A stretch of 21,477 nt of DNA from a virus. The position numbers were made by a program, and so were the translations under genes. Shown one piece after another: positions 9,059 to 15,907 of this stretch (positions are counted from its first letter, which is position 1; the number at the start of each line of letters is the position of its first letter). Below the pieces are notes generated by a model. It had not been told where the DNA came from. It made no database searches and was given only the letters and a program-made list of their open reading frames with translations. The DNA is taken from positions 1-21,477 of IMG/VR virus record IMGVR_UViG_3300050015_000066. The stretch is one strand, 5' to 3'.

Positions 9059-9066
9059 TGTTATTA

Positions 9067-9462
9067 TTACAATGTCATTCTTGCAAATCTATGAAGAGGA
9101 ACAGTTACTTTAGCAATTTGTCCCCTACTTACAGACGGAGAACCAGCAATCCATTTTCCGTTTATATCGGTTGATACAGCGTCAGTTAACGTAACCACAG
9201 CACCTGGCTGCGGATAATCTGAGTCAGTGATAGTGACAGCACCACTAACAGTAGAACCACTAATCCAACATTCTAGGTTAGCTGTCTGTCTTTGGTTATA
9301 GTTTGCTTCAACTACAACATAACCGTCCCCGTCTGTAGCCGTAGCTGTATCAGATTCGACAGTTAGTGAAGTTCCATTAAGTTTTAATTTGCCGAAGCCT
9401 GTGATACCAGTAGAAGCGACTCCCCAGTGACAACCTCCTGCAAATGTTGGTGTATTATCCAT
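9067..9462 (-). CDS. Candidate major tail tube protein (131 aa)
   Basis: This is a small, almost entirely beta protein. An N-terminal region contains GKLKLNGTSLTVESD. A central GYVVVEANYNQR is followed by LECWISG, and then by a GAVVTLTD...INGKW segment related to modules in the 1055-aa protein. It ends with VTVPLHRF. Size, beta content and position between the terminator candidate and the chaperone/tape-measure genes match a tail tube subunit (lambda gpV position). It would polymerise around the tape measure. A single-domain minor tail protein is the alternative. Confidence 0.5.
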   Translation of the reverse strand: MDNTPTFAGGCHWGVASTGITGFGKLKLNGTSLTVESDTATATDGDGYVVVEANYNQRQTANLECWISGSTVSGAVTITDSDYPQPGAVVTLTDAVSTDINGKWIAGSPSVSRGQIAKVTVPLHRFARMTL

Positions 9463-9493
9463 AATATGTTATTTATTTAAATTGTGTTGTTTG

Positions 9494-9928
9494 TTAAAGT
9501 TGTCCACTGACAACCATTTCTAGTAAATTGTTGGTAACATAACAGTCTTCTTCTAGTCCCTGATTATGTGCTTTAAAATAACAAGCCATAATACTTAGTT
9601 TGTCTGTTGAAGACCGTAAGTTAGTTAATAGATTAGGATTATTATAAATCAACTTAGATAGTTGCTCTACAATAGCGTTCCTGTTGATAAGTTCTCCAGT
9701 TTCAAATGGAAAAGAAAAATGTATAACTAAAGTCACCGAATAGATTCCAGAATTTTGTTCTAGTTCTTGTGCGTCGGTAGAATAAGATAATACAAGTGGA
9801 CCGTTTTTAATTTGTTCCTCATTGCCTCTGTAGAAGTTAGGCGTTACAATTCCTTCAGTAGTTACCCAACTACCAGACAAGTAATTAGTCCAAGCGTCTT
9901 CACATTTTTCTAATATCCAGCCAGTCAT
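9494..9928 (-). CDS. Tail terminator-like protein (144 aa)
   Basis: The pattern is that of small tail-terminator/minor tail proteins of the gpU type. There is an N-terminal helix, then a Pro-Phe-Tyr segment. Next come a strand with AQELEQNSGIYSVTLVIHF (residues about 52-72) and a helical stretch NRNAIVEQLSKLIY. The C-terminus has a conserved-looking beta hairpin. It would cap the tail tube and join it to the head. It lies where lambda has gene U. A TTGGACA box (9968-9974) precedes it, so it probably opens the tail transcription unit. Confidence 0.52.
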   Translation of the reverse strand: MTGWILEKCEDAWTNYLSGSWVTTEGIVTPNFYRGNEEQIKNGPLVLSYSTDAQELEQNSGIYSVTLVIHFSFPFETGELINRNAIVEQLSKLIYNNPNLLTNLRSSTDKLSIMACYFKAHNQGLEEDCYVTNNLLEMVVSGQL

Positions 9929-9967
9929 ATATTATAATATCAATCCTATCTATAAAGATTGTGTATT

Positions 9968-9974
9968 TGTCCAA
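9968..9974 (-). promoter_or_regulatory. TTGGACA box before the tail module
   Basis: TTGGACAAATACACAATC lies 39 nt upstream of the start at 9928 and overlaps the stop region of the 477-aa gene only at its 5' side. It belongs to the seven-member box set and is almost identical to the box at 15889-15895. Confidence 0.5.
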
Positions 9975-9976
9975 TA

Positions 9977-11410
9977 TTACGACTTAGCCCTATTAAACCT
10001 ATCTATGTTCTCTTGTACTTTTCTTCTAACATAAACCATTAAGTCTGCGGTCTTATCGTCTATGGCTTGTTGTAAACCTCTTCGCATGTGGTTTTGGGCA
10101 ACTGGATCACCACCAGCATTAAAATCATTCCATGAAGAGGAAACGGCTTTATAACCGCTTTCATTGTTTCTTGCTGGAGCGGCTCCACCCTTGTCCCTGC
10201 CCTTCTGTAATCGTCCCAGACCAGCGGAGAATTTCTTTTTGACCACTGGTGCCAATTTACGAACTGAAGGCACCCATGGAGCCCGTAGAGAGCCTATCGC
10301 CCTTGTTCTGGCACCTATCATTCGTTTAACCGCAGAATTGAGTTTTGGTCTTGTGAATCTCTTATTATGTTTTTTCTGTTCACCATTTACCACAATCGCT
10401 TCCCCAACGGTTAACCCTTTATACATTCGACTTGGTTGTTCTAAGTCATTTTTGATTCGTTCTTTATTGGTTTTAAAAGTTGCATATATAGCTGAAGTAA
10501 CAACTTTATAGTTAATCTCATTAACAACTTGTGTCGCGTCTTTTTTGGTATATGCCATGAATTGTGATAACGCCCGGTTGAAATCCGTCAGATTAATATC
10601 ACCACTAAATGTTATTCCACCGCCAACATTCCTTAAACCGCCACCAACTATACCATGTAAGTTATCAAGTGAATCTATACCAATCTTTTTAAGTGTGTTA
10701 ATCGTTTGTCTTCTAGCTATATCTTGTGTAGCAAGTGCCATTCTCTCAACTATAGCCGAAGCAACAACACCAACAACCATTCCCCACATTGAAGCCTTAG
10801 CACCCAATGAAGCCATTCTACCAGCTTTTAGGAGTGGTGAAGCTGATCTAACTGATATACCAACTAAGTCTTCAACCACACCTTGTTTAGCAAATGTCAA
10901 TCTTCCTAGTTGTGGTTTTGGTAATATTTTTGCGTGAGCAGGAAATACTTCATGTTCTATAGCTGGACTTTTTACGTCGCCAACGTCGTATCTATGACCC
11001 CTAGTTCTAGTATATTCCCTATAAGCTCTTGCGTCTGTCATTGCCGACATTCGTAAACTTTTAGCATGACTTACTTTGAGTGACTCCATAGTAACACGCA
11101 TATCATAGTCCCATTTACGTGTATCAGCTTCTTTTTTTAATATTTGTTCTTTTAAATCAAATATATTTTGTCTTAATAGTTTACCTGTAGATCGTGGAAT
11201 AGCTTGAGCACCCCTAGCCCCAGTATTAATTACATATTGTTCTGATAAATTAAATGCTCTTTCAGGAAGTTTAGTATGTGACGTGATACCTATATGTCTA
11301 TCTAATGTAATACCTATATGTCTATCAGATATATCAGTCATTGATATAGCTGGTTCCACAAACTCAGAAAAATCAATATCGTATATGTTACTGTAAGCTA
11401 TATTAGGCAT
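9977..11410 (-). CDS. HK97 gp10/Z-like tail completion protein with long N-terminal extension (477 aa)
   Basis: The C-terminal 200 residues resemble HK97 gp10-like neck proteins. A helix NLTDFNRALSQFMAYTKKD (about 273-291) is followed by VVNEINYKVVTSAI. There is a basic middle, and a final helix RRGLQQAIDDKTADLMVYV (443-461) of the kind that ends such proteins. The first 270 residues are unusual: a tandem DRHIGIT repeat (29-35, 37-43), a charged helical region (75-145) and an Ala/Gly/Val-rich hydrophobic stretch (198-222). gp10-like proteins normally have only about 110-190 residues. Its position after the head-closure candidate and before the terminator matches lambda gene Z. Long shadow ORFs on the opposite strand are not genes. 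Confidence 0.55.
   Translation of the reverse strand: MPNIAYSNIYDIDFSEFVEPAISMTDISDRHIGITLDRHIGITSHTKLPERAFNLSEQYVINTGARGAQAIPRSTGKLLRQNIFDLKEQILKKEADTRKWDYDMRVTMESLKVSHAKSLRMSAMTDARAYREYTRTRGHRYDVGDVKSPAIEHEVFPAHAKILPKPQLGRLTFAKQGVVEDLVGISVRSASPLLKAGRMASLGAKASMWGMVVGVVASAIVERMALATQDIARRQTINTLKKIGIDSLDNLHGIVGGGLRNVGGGITFSGDINLTDFNRALSQFMAYTKKDATQVVNEINYKVVTSAIYATFKTNKERIKNDLEQPSRMYKGLTVGEAIVVNGEQKKHNKRFTRPKLNSAVKRMIGARTRAIGSLRAPWVPSVRKLAPVVKKKFSAGLGRLQKGRDKGGAAPARNNESGYKAVSSSWNDFNAGGDPVAQNHMRRGLQQAIDDKTADLMVYVRRKVQENIDRFNRAKS
11283..11330. repeat. 24-bp in-frame tandem duplication
   Basis: Units 11283-11306 and 11307-11330 differ at three bases. They encode DRHIGITL and DRHIGITS near the N-terminus of the 477-aa protein. 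Two of the three changes leave the protein unchanged. Confidence 0.85.
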
Positions 11411-11418
11411 ATTTTATA

Positions 11419-11745
11419 TTAAACTCCTCTTTGTGTATCAGTACAGAACAATCTAAGTATAGCTCCAGTAGCGTCTGTCTTAACAACATTAACTCTATAT
11501 TGGATATCATTATAGGTTATATAATCTCTTTTTGAATTTGGATATATACCGTCAGTGAATAAATCCTTATTGATTGTTACAACCAAATCAGAATCTTCTG
11601 CGATACCACCCCACTCTAGTTTACCAGCGGTGCTAACACTTGAAGGAATACAAGCATAGTCTTCGCCGTTAAAAGTTATAAATGGATTGCCCAAATCCTT
11701 GTTAATACTAGCTAAGTCAGTTTTAATAAATTCTTTAAGTGTCAT
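11419..11745 (-). CDS. Head-closure / head-tail joining candidate (108 aa)
   Basis: This is a small beta-rich protein with an N-terminal helix (TLKEFIKTDLASI). Strands containing FNGEDYACIPSS and KLEWGG follow, and it ends in a YNDIQYRVNVV ... ILRLFC segment. This layout is typical of small head-completion proteins of the gpFII/stopper type. They sit between the portal/adaptor and the tail and are encoded just after the capsid gene. The family is not certain. Unlike other late genes it lies directly behind a terminator (11754-11792) and has no TTGGACA box, so it probably depends on read-through. The leader is TATAATATTATG. Confidence 0.5.
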   Translation of the reverse strand: MTLKEFIKTDLASINKDLGNPFITFNGEDYACIPSSVSTAGKLEWGGIAEDSDLVVTINKDLFTDGIYPNSKRDYITYNDIQYRVNVVKTDATGAILRLFCTDTQRGV

Positions 11746-11753
11746 AATATTAT

Positions 11754-11792
11754 AAAAGAAAAAAGGTAGGCAGATTTTAACCCACCTACCTT
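11754..11792 (-). terminator. Intrinsic terminator after the major capsid gene
   Basis: On the minus strand AAGGTAGG (11785-11792) pairs with CCTACCTT (11763-11770) across a 14-nt loop, followed by TTTTTTCTTTT. It lies 29 nt after the capsid stop and before the head-closure gene. It should make an abundant scaffold-capsid transcript and lower expression of downstream genes. Confidence 0.8.
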
Positions 11793-11821
11793 ATGTGTTA
11801 TGTTATGTATTAACTATATGA

Positions 11822-12712
11822 TTATTTAATATGATAAAGTGCGGTAGAATCACCAACACCAGCACCGAACAAGCAGTCAAATACGCGGACATTGGTTGCT
11901 TTAGAAGGATCGTAGTATTGGCGGAAACCAATCGTAAGACCGGTCTTGTCGTCAGTCAATTGGTTAACGGCGGAGTATTGACTACCGAAGTCCTGAGGGG
12001 CGTGATAGGCATTTCCGAACAAGATCGCGTTAGGATTCACTGCGAATCCAGCGTCAGAGTTAGGAAGAGTCAAGCTAGTCAAGTAAGGCGTAAACCCTAA
12101 GACTGTTGACAACATACCCTGTTGAACTGGACCAGTAGAACCGAAGTTCTGGGCAACGGTGATACCCGAGTTAGCCAAAAGGTTAGCATAAAGCTGTGTA
12201 CCACAGATCAACGAACGTTGACCAACAGGCCATTTGTAGTCGCTTACGGTTTTCACCAAAGCAGCAACTGCGTTAAGCGAAGAAGTGAAATTGCTAACCG
12301 AAGAGTTAGACCCAGAGTTAGGAAAATTCGCTTGTGTTACAACCGAAGCCAAACTTGCAGAAATCACGTCGGAAGCAAGGGCTTGCCCGGCTTGGAATCC
12401 AATGTTAGTTAAAGCCTGTTGATTCAAGAGAACCAAATCAGAATCGGTTAAGGTGATTTTTTGATACTTGATAGACCCCATGGTAATGGTTTTGCCGGTC
12501 ACGGTGTTACCGTCAGAAGCATAGCCCGTCCCATAAGCGAAGTCGTAGGAAGCGGAAGTATTCTGTGCGAATGGTACACGGACGGTATCATTTAATGCAC
12601 AAAGTCCCGGTTTTACCACATAACCAAAACTGGTTACGGGCATGATTAGAGAGGTGAAACCTTGAATTGCACCCTCAGTTAAATATTGATTTAAATTACT
12701 TACTGTTGCCAT
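11822..12712 (-). CDS. Major capsid protein (296 aa)
   Basis: Features typical of HK97-fold coat proteins: an N-terminal arm, a beta segment with DTVRVPFAQ (about 42-50), TGKTITMGSIKYQKITLTDSDLVLL-like E-loop/spine region (about 73-97), a helical region with a long Ala/Ser-rich stretch, a KWPVGQRSLICGTQLYANLL spine helix, and C-terminal strands with GLTIGFRQYYD. It follows the scaffold gene, as capsid genes do. The gene is visibly richer in G and C than its neighbours and uses codons such as AAC, ACC and GGT/GTC heavily, as expected of the most highly expressed gene. That composition also produces long meaningless ORFs on the opposite strand. A terminator follows directly. Confidence 0.88.
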   Translation of the reverse strand: MATVSNLNQYLTEGAIQGFTSLIMPVTSFGYVVKPGLCALNDTVRVPFAQNTSASYDFAYGTGYASDGNTVTGKTITMGSIKYQKITLTDSDLVLLNQQALTNIGFQAGQALASDVISASLASVVTQANFPNSGSNSSVSNFTSSLNAVAALVKTVSDYKWPVGQRSLICGTQLYANLLANSGITVAQNFGSTGPVQQGMLSTVLGFTPYLTSLTLPNSDAGFAVNPNAILFGNAYHAPQDFGSQYSAVNQLTDDKTGLTIGFRQYYDPSKATNVRVFDCLFGAGVGDSTALYHIK

Positions 12713-12748
12713 AATATTATATTTTTGTTAAATTTGTTTATTTGGAAA

Positions 12749-13150
12749 TTATTTCTTGGTATGATCAACAATGGTATAACCTTTGTTAATCACGGGAGAT
12801 TCTTTTATGATCTTGATTGCTTCAGGCTCAACACCCAAAGAAGCCACAACTTCAATCGCTTTAGTATTCGCTTTAGCGTCAACTTCAGTTTTGGTAACTT
12901 CAACTTTAGTATTCAAGTCAGCAATCTTAGTATCATATTCTTTTTTATACGTTTCAGCGTCATTGACAAGAGTTGATATTTTAGTCTCATACTCTTTTTT
13001 CATTAACTCTTCTTTACCTAAGAAGCTAGTTACCGTTTCTTTTGTTTCGTTTAACTCTTTTTCCATTTCGGATATACGAGTTAACAACGTTGCTTTTTCG
13101 GTCTGAAGTTCTTTAACTTGATCAACCGCTTTAAAAATATTGAAATTCAT
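12749..13150 (-). CDS. Coiled-coil scaffold protein (133 aa)
   Basis: Residues about 8-95 form one long charged helix with heptad-like spacing of Leu/Ile/Val (KELQTEKATLLTRISEMEKELNET, then KKEYETKISTLVNDAETYKKEYDTKI). The C-terminal 30 residues are short and basic, ending HTKK. Capsid scaffolds have this form: an extended coiled coil and a positively charged C-terminus that touches the coat protein. In lambda the scaffold Nu3 is nested inside the protease gene; here it is a separate gene in the same place, between protease and capsid. The TTGGACA box that precedes it lies inside the end of the protease gene. Confidence 0.72.
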   Translation of the reverse strand: MNFNIFKAVDQVKELQTEKATLLTRISEMEKELNETKETVTSFLGKEELMKKEYETKISTLVNDAETYKKEYDTKIADLNTKVEVTKTEVDAKANTKAIEVVASLGVEPEAIKIIKESPVINKGYTIVDHTKK

Positions 13151-13170
13151 TATAAAAATTCTTTCTTATG

Positions 13171-14013
13171 TTATTTGTTTGTTTGTCCAATTGTTTCGTT
13201 AATTAATGTTACCAACTCACCCAATGAATTGATATTGCCGTCAGACAATCCATTAACTACTGCTGTTTCTCCGTCAAATACTTGACCCTGCAAATACTCG
13301 TCAGATATCTTGCGGTTGTTGTTAACAGTTGATTTAAATTGTTCGTAAGTCTTGTTTACGTCAGTTTGGAACATGGCTCTTTCTTCGTCAGACATAGGAC
13401 GGAATGAAGCACCACTTAATTTATACTTACCAGCGGAAATAGCATTAACTGTAATACCAGCCTTGTCTAACTGTCTAGATTGGTCCATAATCAGCGTATA
13501 GACACCAACAGAACCTATCTCAGCACTAGGTGAAGTATAAACATACTCACATTGGCTAGCCAACCAATAAGCCGCAGAAGCACATAATGTATCAGTATAA
13601 GCAAAACATTTTTTATTCTTGTTGATCGATTGTATCAAGTCACCCAACTCCCTAACCCCTGTGACTGTTCCACCGGGACTGTTGAAGTATAGGACAATGT
13701 TCTTTATGTTATCGTCAGCCGCAGCAGCTTTTAGGTCTTCGGTTACACAATCCAAATCACAAGCACCGCACATGGTTTCCATGATAGATAAGTGTTTGCC
13801 GATAATACCTTCAACATTGATAACCGCTACATTGCCAACGGTTGTCTCTTCGTCCATTGGTTCCTGCGGCATATTTTCTGGCATGTCGTCAGGCATTGGC
13901 ATACCGCCCTTAATGTGGTTCTCAAATTGTTTAACAAGCGATTGGTGAACCATAGGAAGGATACACCACTTGTCTTGATACAACTTATTAGCTATATGTG
14001 AAAAATTCTTCAT
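13171..14013 (-). CDS. Prohead protease, peptidase family S49 (280 aa)
   Basis: This is the SppA/lambda gpC-type serine protease that cleaves scaffold and portal during head maturation. Visible signs are VAVINVEGIIG (62-72), the oxyanion segment NSPGG (111-115), the nucleophile Ser146 in CASAAYWLAS and the general base region AGKYK (194-198, Lys196/198). The EIGSVGVY segment (165-172) is typical of the family. The length suits a protease domain alone, without the C-terminal scaffold fused in lambda C. A cysteine cluster CGACDLDC (82-89) is unusual. The gene begins 3 nt after the portal stop, so the two are probably coupled. Confidence 0.93.
   Translation of the reverse strand: MKNFSHIANKLYQDKWCILPMVHQSLVKQFENHIKGGMPMPDDMPENMPQEPMDEETTVGNVAVINVEGIIGKHLSIMETMCGACDLDCVTEDLKAAAADDNIKNIVLYFNSPGGTVTGVRELGDLIQSINKNKKCFAYTDTLCASAAYWLASQCEYVYTSPSAEIGSVGVYTLIMDQSRQLDKAGITVNAISAGKYKLSGASFRPMSDEERAMFQTDVNKTYEQFKSTVNNNRKISDEYLQGQVFDGETAVVNGLSDGNINSLGELVTLINETIGQTNK
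13184..13190 (-). promoter_or_regulatory. TTGGACA box before scaffold and capsid
   Basis: TTGGACAAAC lies 33 nt upstream of the scaffold start at 13150 and inside the last codons of the protease gene, where it encodes part of the Ile-Gly-Gln-Thr end. With the terminator at 11754-11792 it would define a two-gene scaffold-capsid unit. Confidence 0.5.
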
Positions 14014-14016
14014 AAA

Positions 14017-15615
14017 TTATTGATTGTTATTATTGTTATCTTGTGTGGTGTTGTTATCTTCTACTTGGTTATCAACAGGTTTATTATCGGTTGGTGTACC
14101 ACCAGTAACCGCAGCATTAGGTGTTCTCTGTTGAAGTAGATTCAATACGTCAACTAAAGTTATCCCATACTTCTTGGATTTTGCTACCGCTCTATCTAGC
14201 AAGTCGTCAACTTCTATATCTTGTTGGTTTCTAACTTCATACCAATCTTGACCATTTTTCGCACAAACAGCTTGAAATGTAGTTGCACCAATCTTTAATG
14301 ATTCAAAGTCAATCTTAGCTTCATTGCCGTTATCAACCGTTAATAGACCACCTTTACTGAAGTTCCATTTATACCAATCTTTATTGTTGTATGGTATCAA
14401 TCCATTTTTCATAGCGGTAGCCAAAGCGAAGTTAACAATCAATTTGGCTCGCTTCTCAAGTGTGGTCTGTCTTTGAGCTATAGACTTTCTAACTTCGTCT
14501 TGGATTAATCTAACACTAGCACCACCTATCTTACTTGGATCAATTAATTCATAACGCCAACCCAAAGCCACAAAGCAACGCCTTTTAATAGCTTCCAAAT
14601 AATCTACAACATTCTGTGAAGGTCTTTCGTCTTTAATAGCTTCAATCTTTTCATTGGCACCAGCCTTAAAATAATAGGTGTCACCAGTATCAACAAATTC
14701 AAGGGCTTGTGCGGTCTTACCGTCAACAGGTTTATCCTCTTCTATTCCGAAGCTAGAACCTTTTTGATCAGCTTCACCGGCAATATTGTGGACCGTCATT
14801 GCAATGGCTGACATTCTTTTGATACCACGTTTGTAATATTCGTGAATATCCTGTGAGTCTATTAAATCAGTTTGTGATCTAGCTAGTCTTGATATTCCCC
14901 TATATTGATCAGACCATTCTGTTTCAAATAGAAGTTGACAATTTTTAATTGAAACTTGGTAATCTTCGTCTGCGGTATCACCAAGAATATTATAAGCTAT
15001 TGGTCTTCCACTTGAATTAACTATAACACCGTCGATACAATTATAACCAACGTAAGAACCTTCTGTCATTTCACCTTCATTTCTATTACCTATTCTATGT
15101 GAAGGTATAATCTGTATCTGAGGAAAACCGTCTCTTGTTGTGGTTAATATTAAAAGATTATCACCGTCAACTTCCAAAGCTATACTATCATTATAAAGAC
15201 CAGTATTAAAATCATAGTTAGTTCCCATTACATTACACATTGGAAAGAATCTATTAATTAAAAATTGTTCTGCTATGTCACCCCACACCTTATCTTCTCC
15301 AGTGTGTGTAGGTTTATATGTACCAGGTCCAGCCGCCCAACTAGCCTTGTCCATAATCGCCCCACCGATATCTGTTAACTGAGCAAACAATGATCTTCCA
15401 TACTTCAGCATTATTTTTCGGTCACTTGAAGTAACACCAACTTTAGTATCTGATACATTATAATATCTTGGACGATATTGTTTTGGATTATAGGACGGAG
15501 AAGGATACAAGCCCATTGCACGTTTATCTGGTTTACCTATATCAGAACCACGTTTATCTATGTATGTATAACCCTTAGATATTTCAACCGCAGATTTTAA
15601 TTCATTATTTGACAT
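14017..15615 (-). CDS. Portal protein, lambda gpB family (532 aa)
   Basis: The protein forms the dodecameric DNA channel at one head vertex. Features: an N-terminal region with SSDRKIMLKYGRSLFAQ, a beta domain with DGDNLLILTTTRDGFPQIQIIPSHRIG (about 150-176) and IVNSSGRPIAYNIL, then WSDQYRGISRLA (about 234-245), the stem helix region and the clip. SKIGGASVRLIQDEVRKS (about 363-380), near the helix that lines the tunnel, is typical of Phage_portal_2 proteins. The last 30 residues are low-complexity Asn/Asp/Gln. Length matches gpB (533 residues). It lies between the gpW-like connector and the protease, as in lambda. The leader is TATAATATATATG. Confidence 0.95.
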   Translation of the reverse strand: MSNNELKSAVEISKGYTYIDKRGSDIGKPDKRAMGLYPSPSYNPKQYRPRYYNVSDTKVGVTSSDRKIMLKYGRSLFAQLTDIGGAIMDKASWAAGPGTYKPTHTGEDKVWGDIAEQFLINRFFPMCNVMGTNYDFNTGLYNDSIALEVDGDNLLILTTTRDGFPQIQIIPSHRIGNRNEGEMTEGSYVGYNCIDGVIVNSSGRPIAYNILGDTADEDYQVSIKNCQLLFETEWSDQYRGISRLARSQTDLIDSQDIHEYYKRGIKRMSAIAMTVHNIAGEADQKGSSFGIEEDKPVDGKTAQALEFVDTGDTYYFKAGANEKIEAIKDERPSQNVVDYLEAIKRRCFVALGWRYELIDPSKIGGASVRLIQDEVRKSIAQRQTTLEKRAKLIVNFALATAMKNGLIPYNNKDWYKWNFSKGGLLTVDNGNEAKIDFESLKIGATTFQAVCAKNGQDWYEVRNQQDIEVDDLLDRAVAKSKKYGITLVDVLNLLQQRTPNAAVTGGTPTDNKPVDNQVEDNNTTQDNNNNNQ

Positions 15616-15620
15616 ATATA

Positions 15621-15857
15621 TTATAACGGTTGTGTATAGACTGAACTTGTTCTATTTCTGTAAGTTCCATTGTATTTCTTGATAAATATTCTAGTCTCTT
15701 CTAGAATAGCTTTAGGCGTGTCAGTGAAGATATAACTAACACTTGTACCTTCGCTAGTCCATTGCGTAGGTCTGACACCAGCTTTATACATGTCCATAGC
15801 GGTCTGTCTAATCGCTAATATATCCTCAAGTAAATCAATTTCTGGGTCAAATAGCAT
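15621..15857 (-). CDS. gpW-like head-tail connector (78 aa)
   Basis: A small protein in the same place as lambda W, between large terminase and portal. It has an N-terminal helix (EDILAIRQTAMDMYKAGV) and a beta hairpin around SEGTSVSYIF (residues about 35-44). A helix LEETRIFIKKY follows. This helix-hairpin-helix plan and the 'IR..a...G...v..EGtsv.Y' pattern match gpW-type connectors, which bind under the portal and complete the head. Sequence similarity is short, so the assignment rests on pattern and position. A TTGGACA box lies 31 nt upstream. Confidence 0.65.
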   Translation of the reverse strand: MLFDPEIDLLEDILAIRQTAMDMYKAGVRPTQWTSEGTSVSYIFTDTPKAILEETRIFIKKYNGTYRNRTSSVYTQPL

Positions 15858-15888
15858 AATTATAATTTGTTATATAGATTATGTTATT

Positions 15889-15895
15889 TGTCCAA
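15889..15895 (-). promoter_or_regulatory. TTGGACA box before connector and portal
   Basis: TTGGACAAATAACATAATC lies in the 50-nt gap between the terminase stop (15908) and the connector start (15857). The 18 nt match closely with boxes at 9968-9974 and 18558-18564. Confidence 0.5.
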
Positions 15896-15907
15896 CTGGT
15901 TTATATA

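Noticed and set aside
8390-9062. Programmed frameshift of the gpG/gpGT type between chaperone and tape measure
   Set aside because: No slippery heptamer with a continuing second frame was visible; the genes are separated by a normal stop and an 11-nt gap.
10164-10937. Plus-strand open frames opposite the 477-aa gene (115 and 130 residues)
   Set aside because: Fully antisense to a gene with recognisable domain features; no start signal or box.
11831-12412. Open frames on the plus strand opposite the capsid gene (89 and 96 residues)
   Set aside because: They lie wholly inside the capsid gene, have Arg/Cys-rich implausible products, and result from its GC-richer codons.
12725-13106. Plus-strand frames opposite the scaffold gene
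   Set aside because: A repetitive coiled-coil gene gives open antisense frames (Ser/Phe/Val-rich products) for codon reasons alone.
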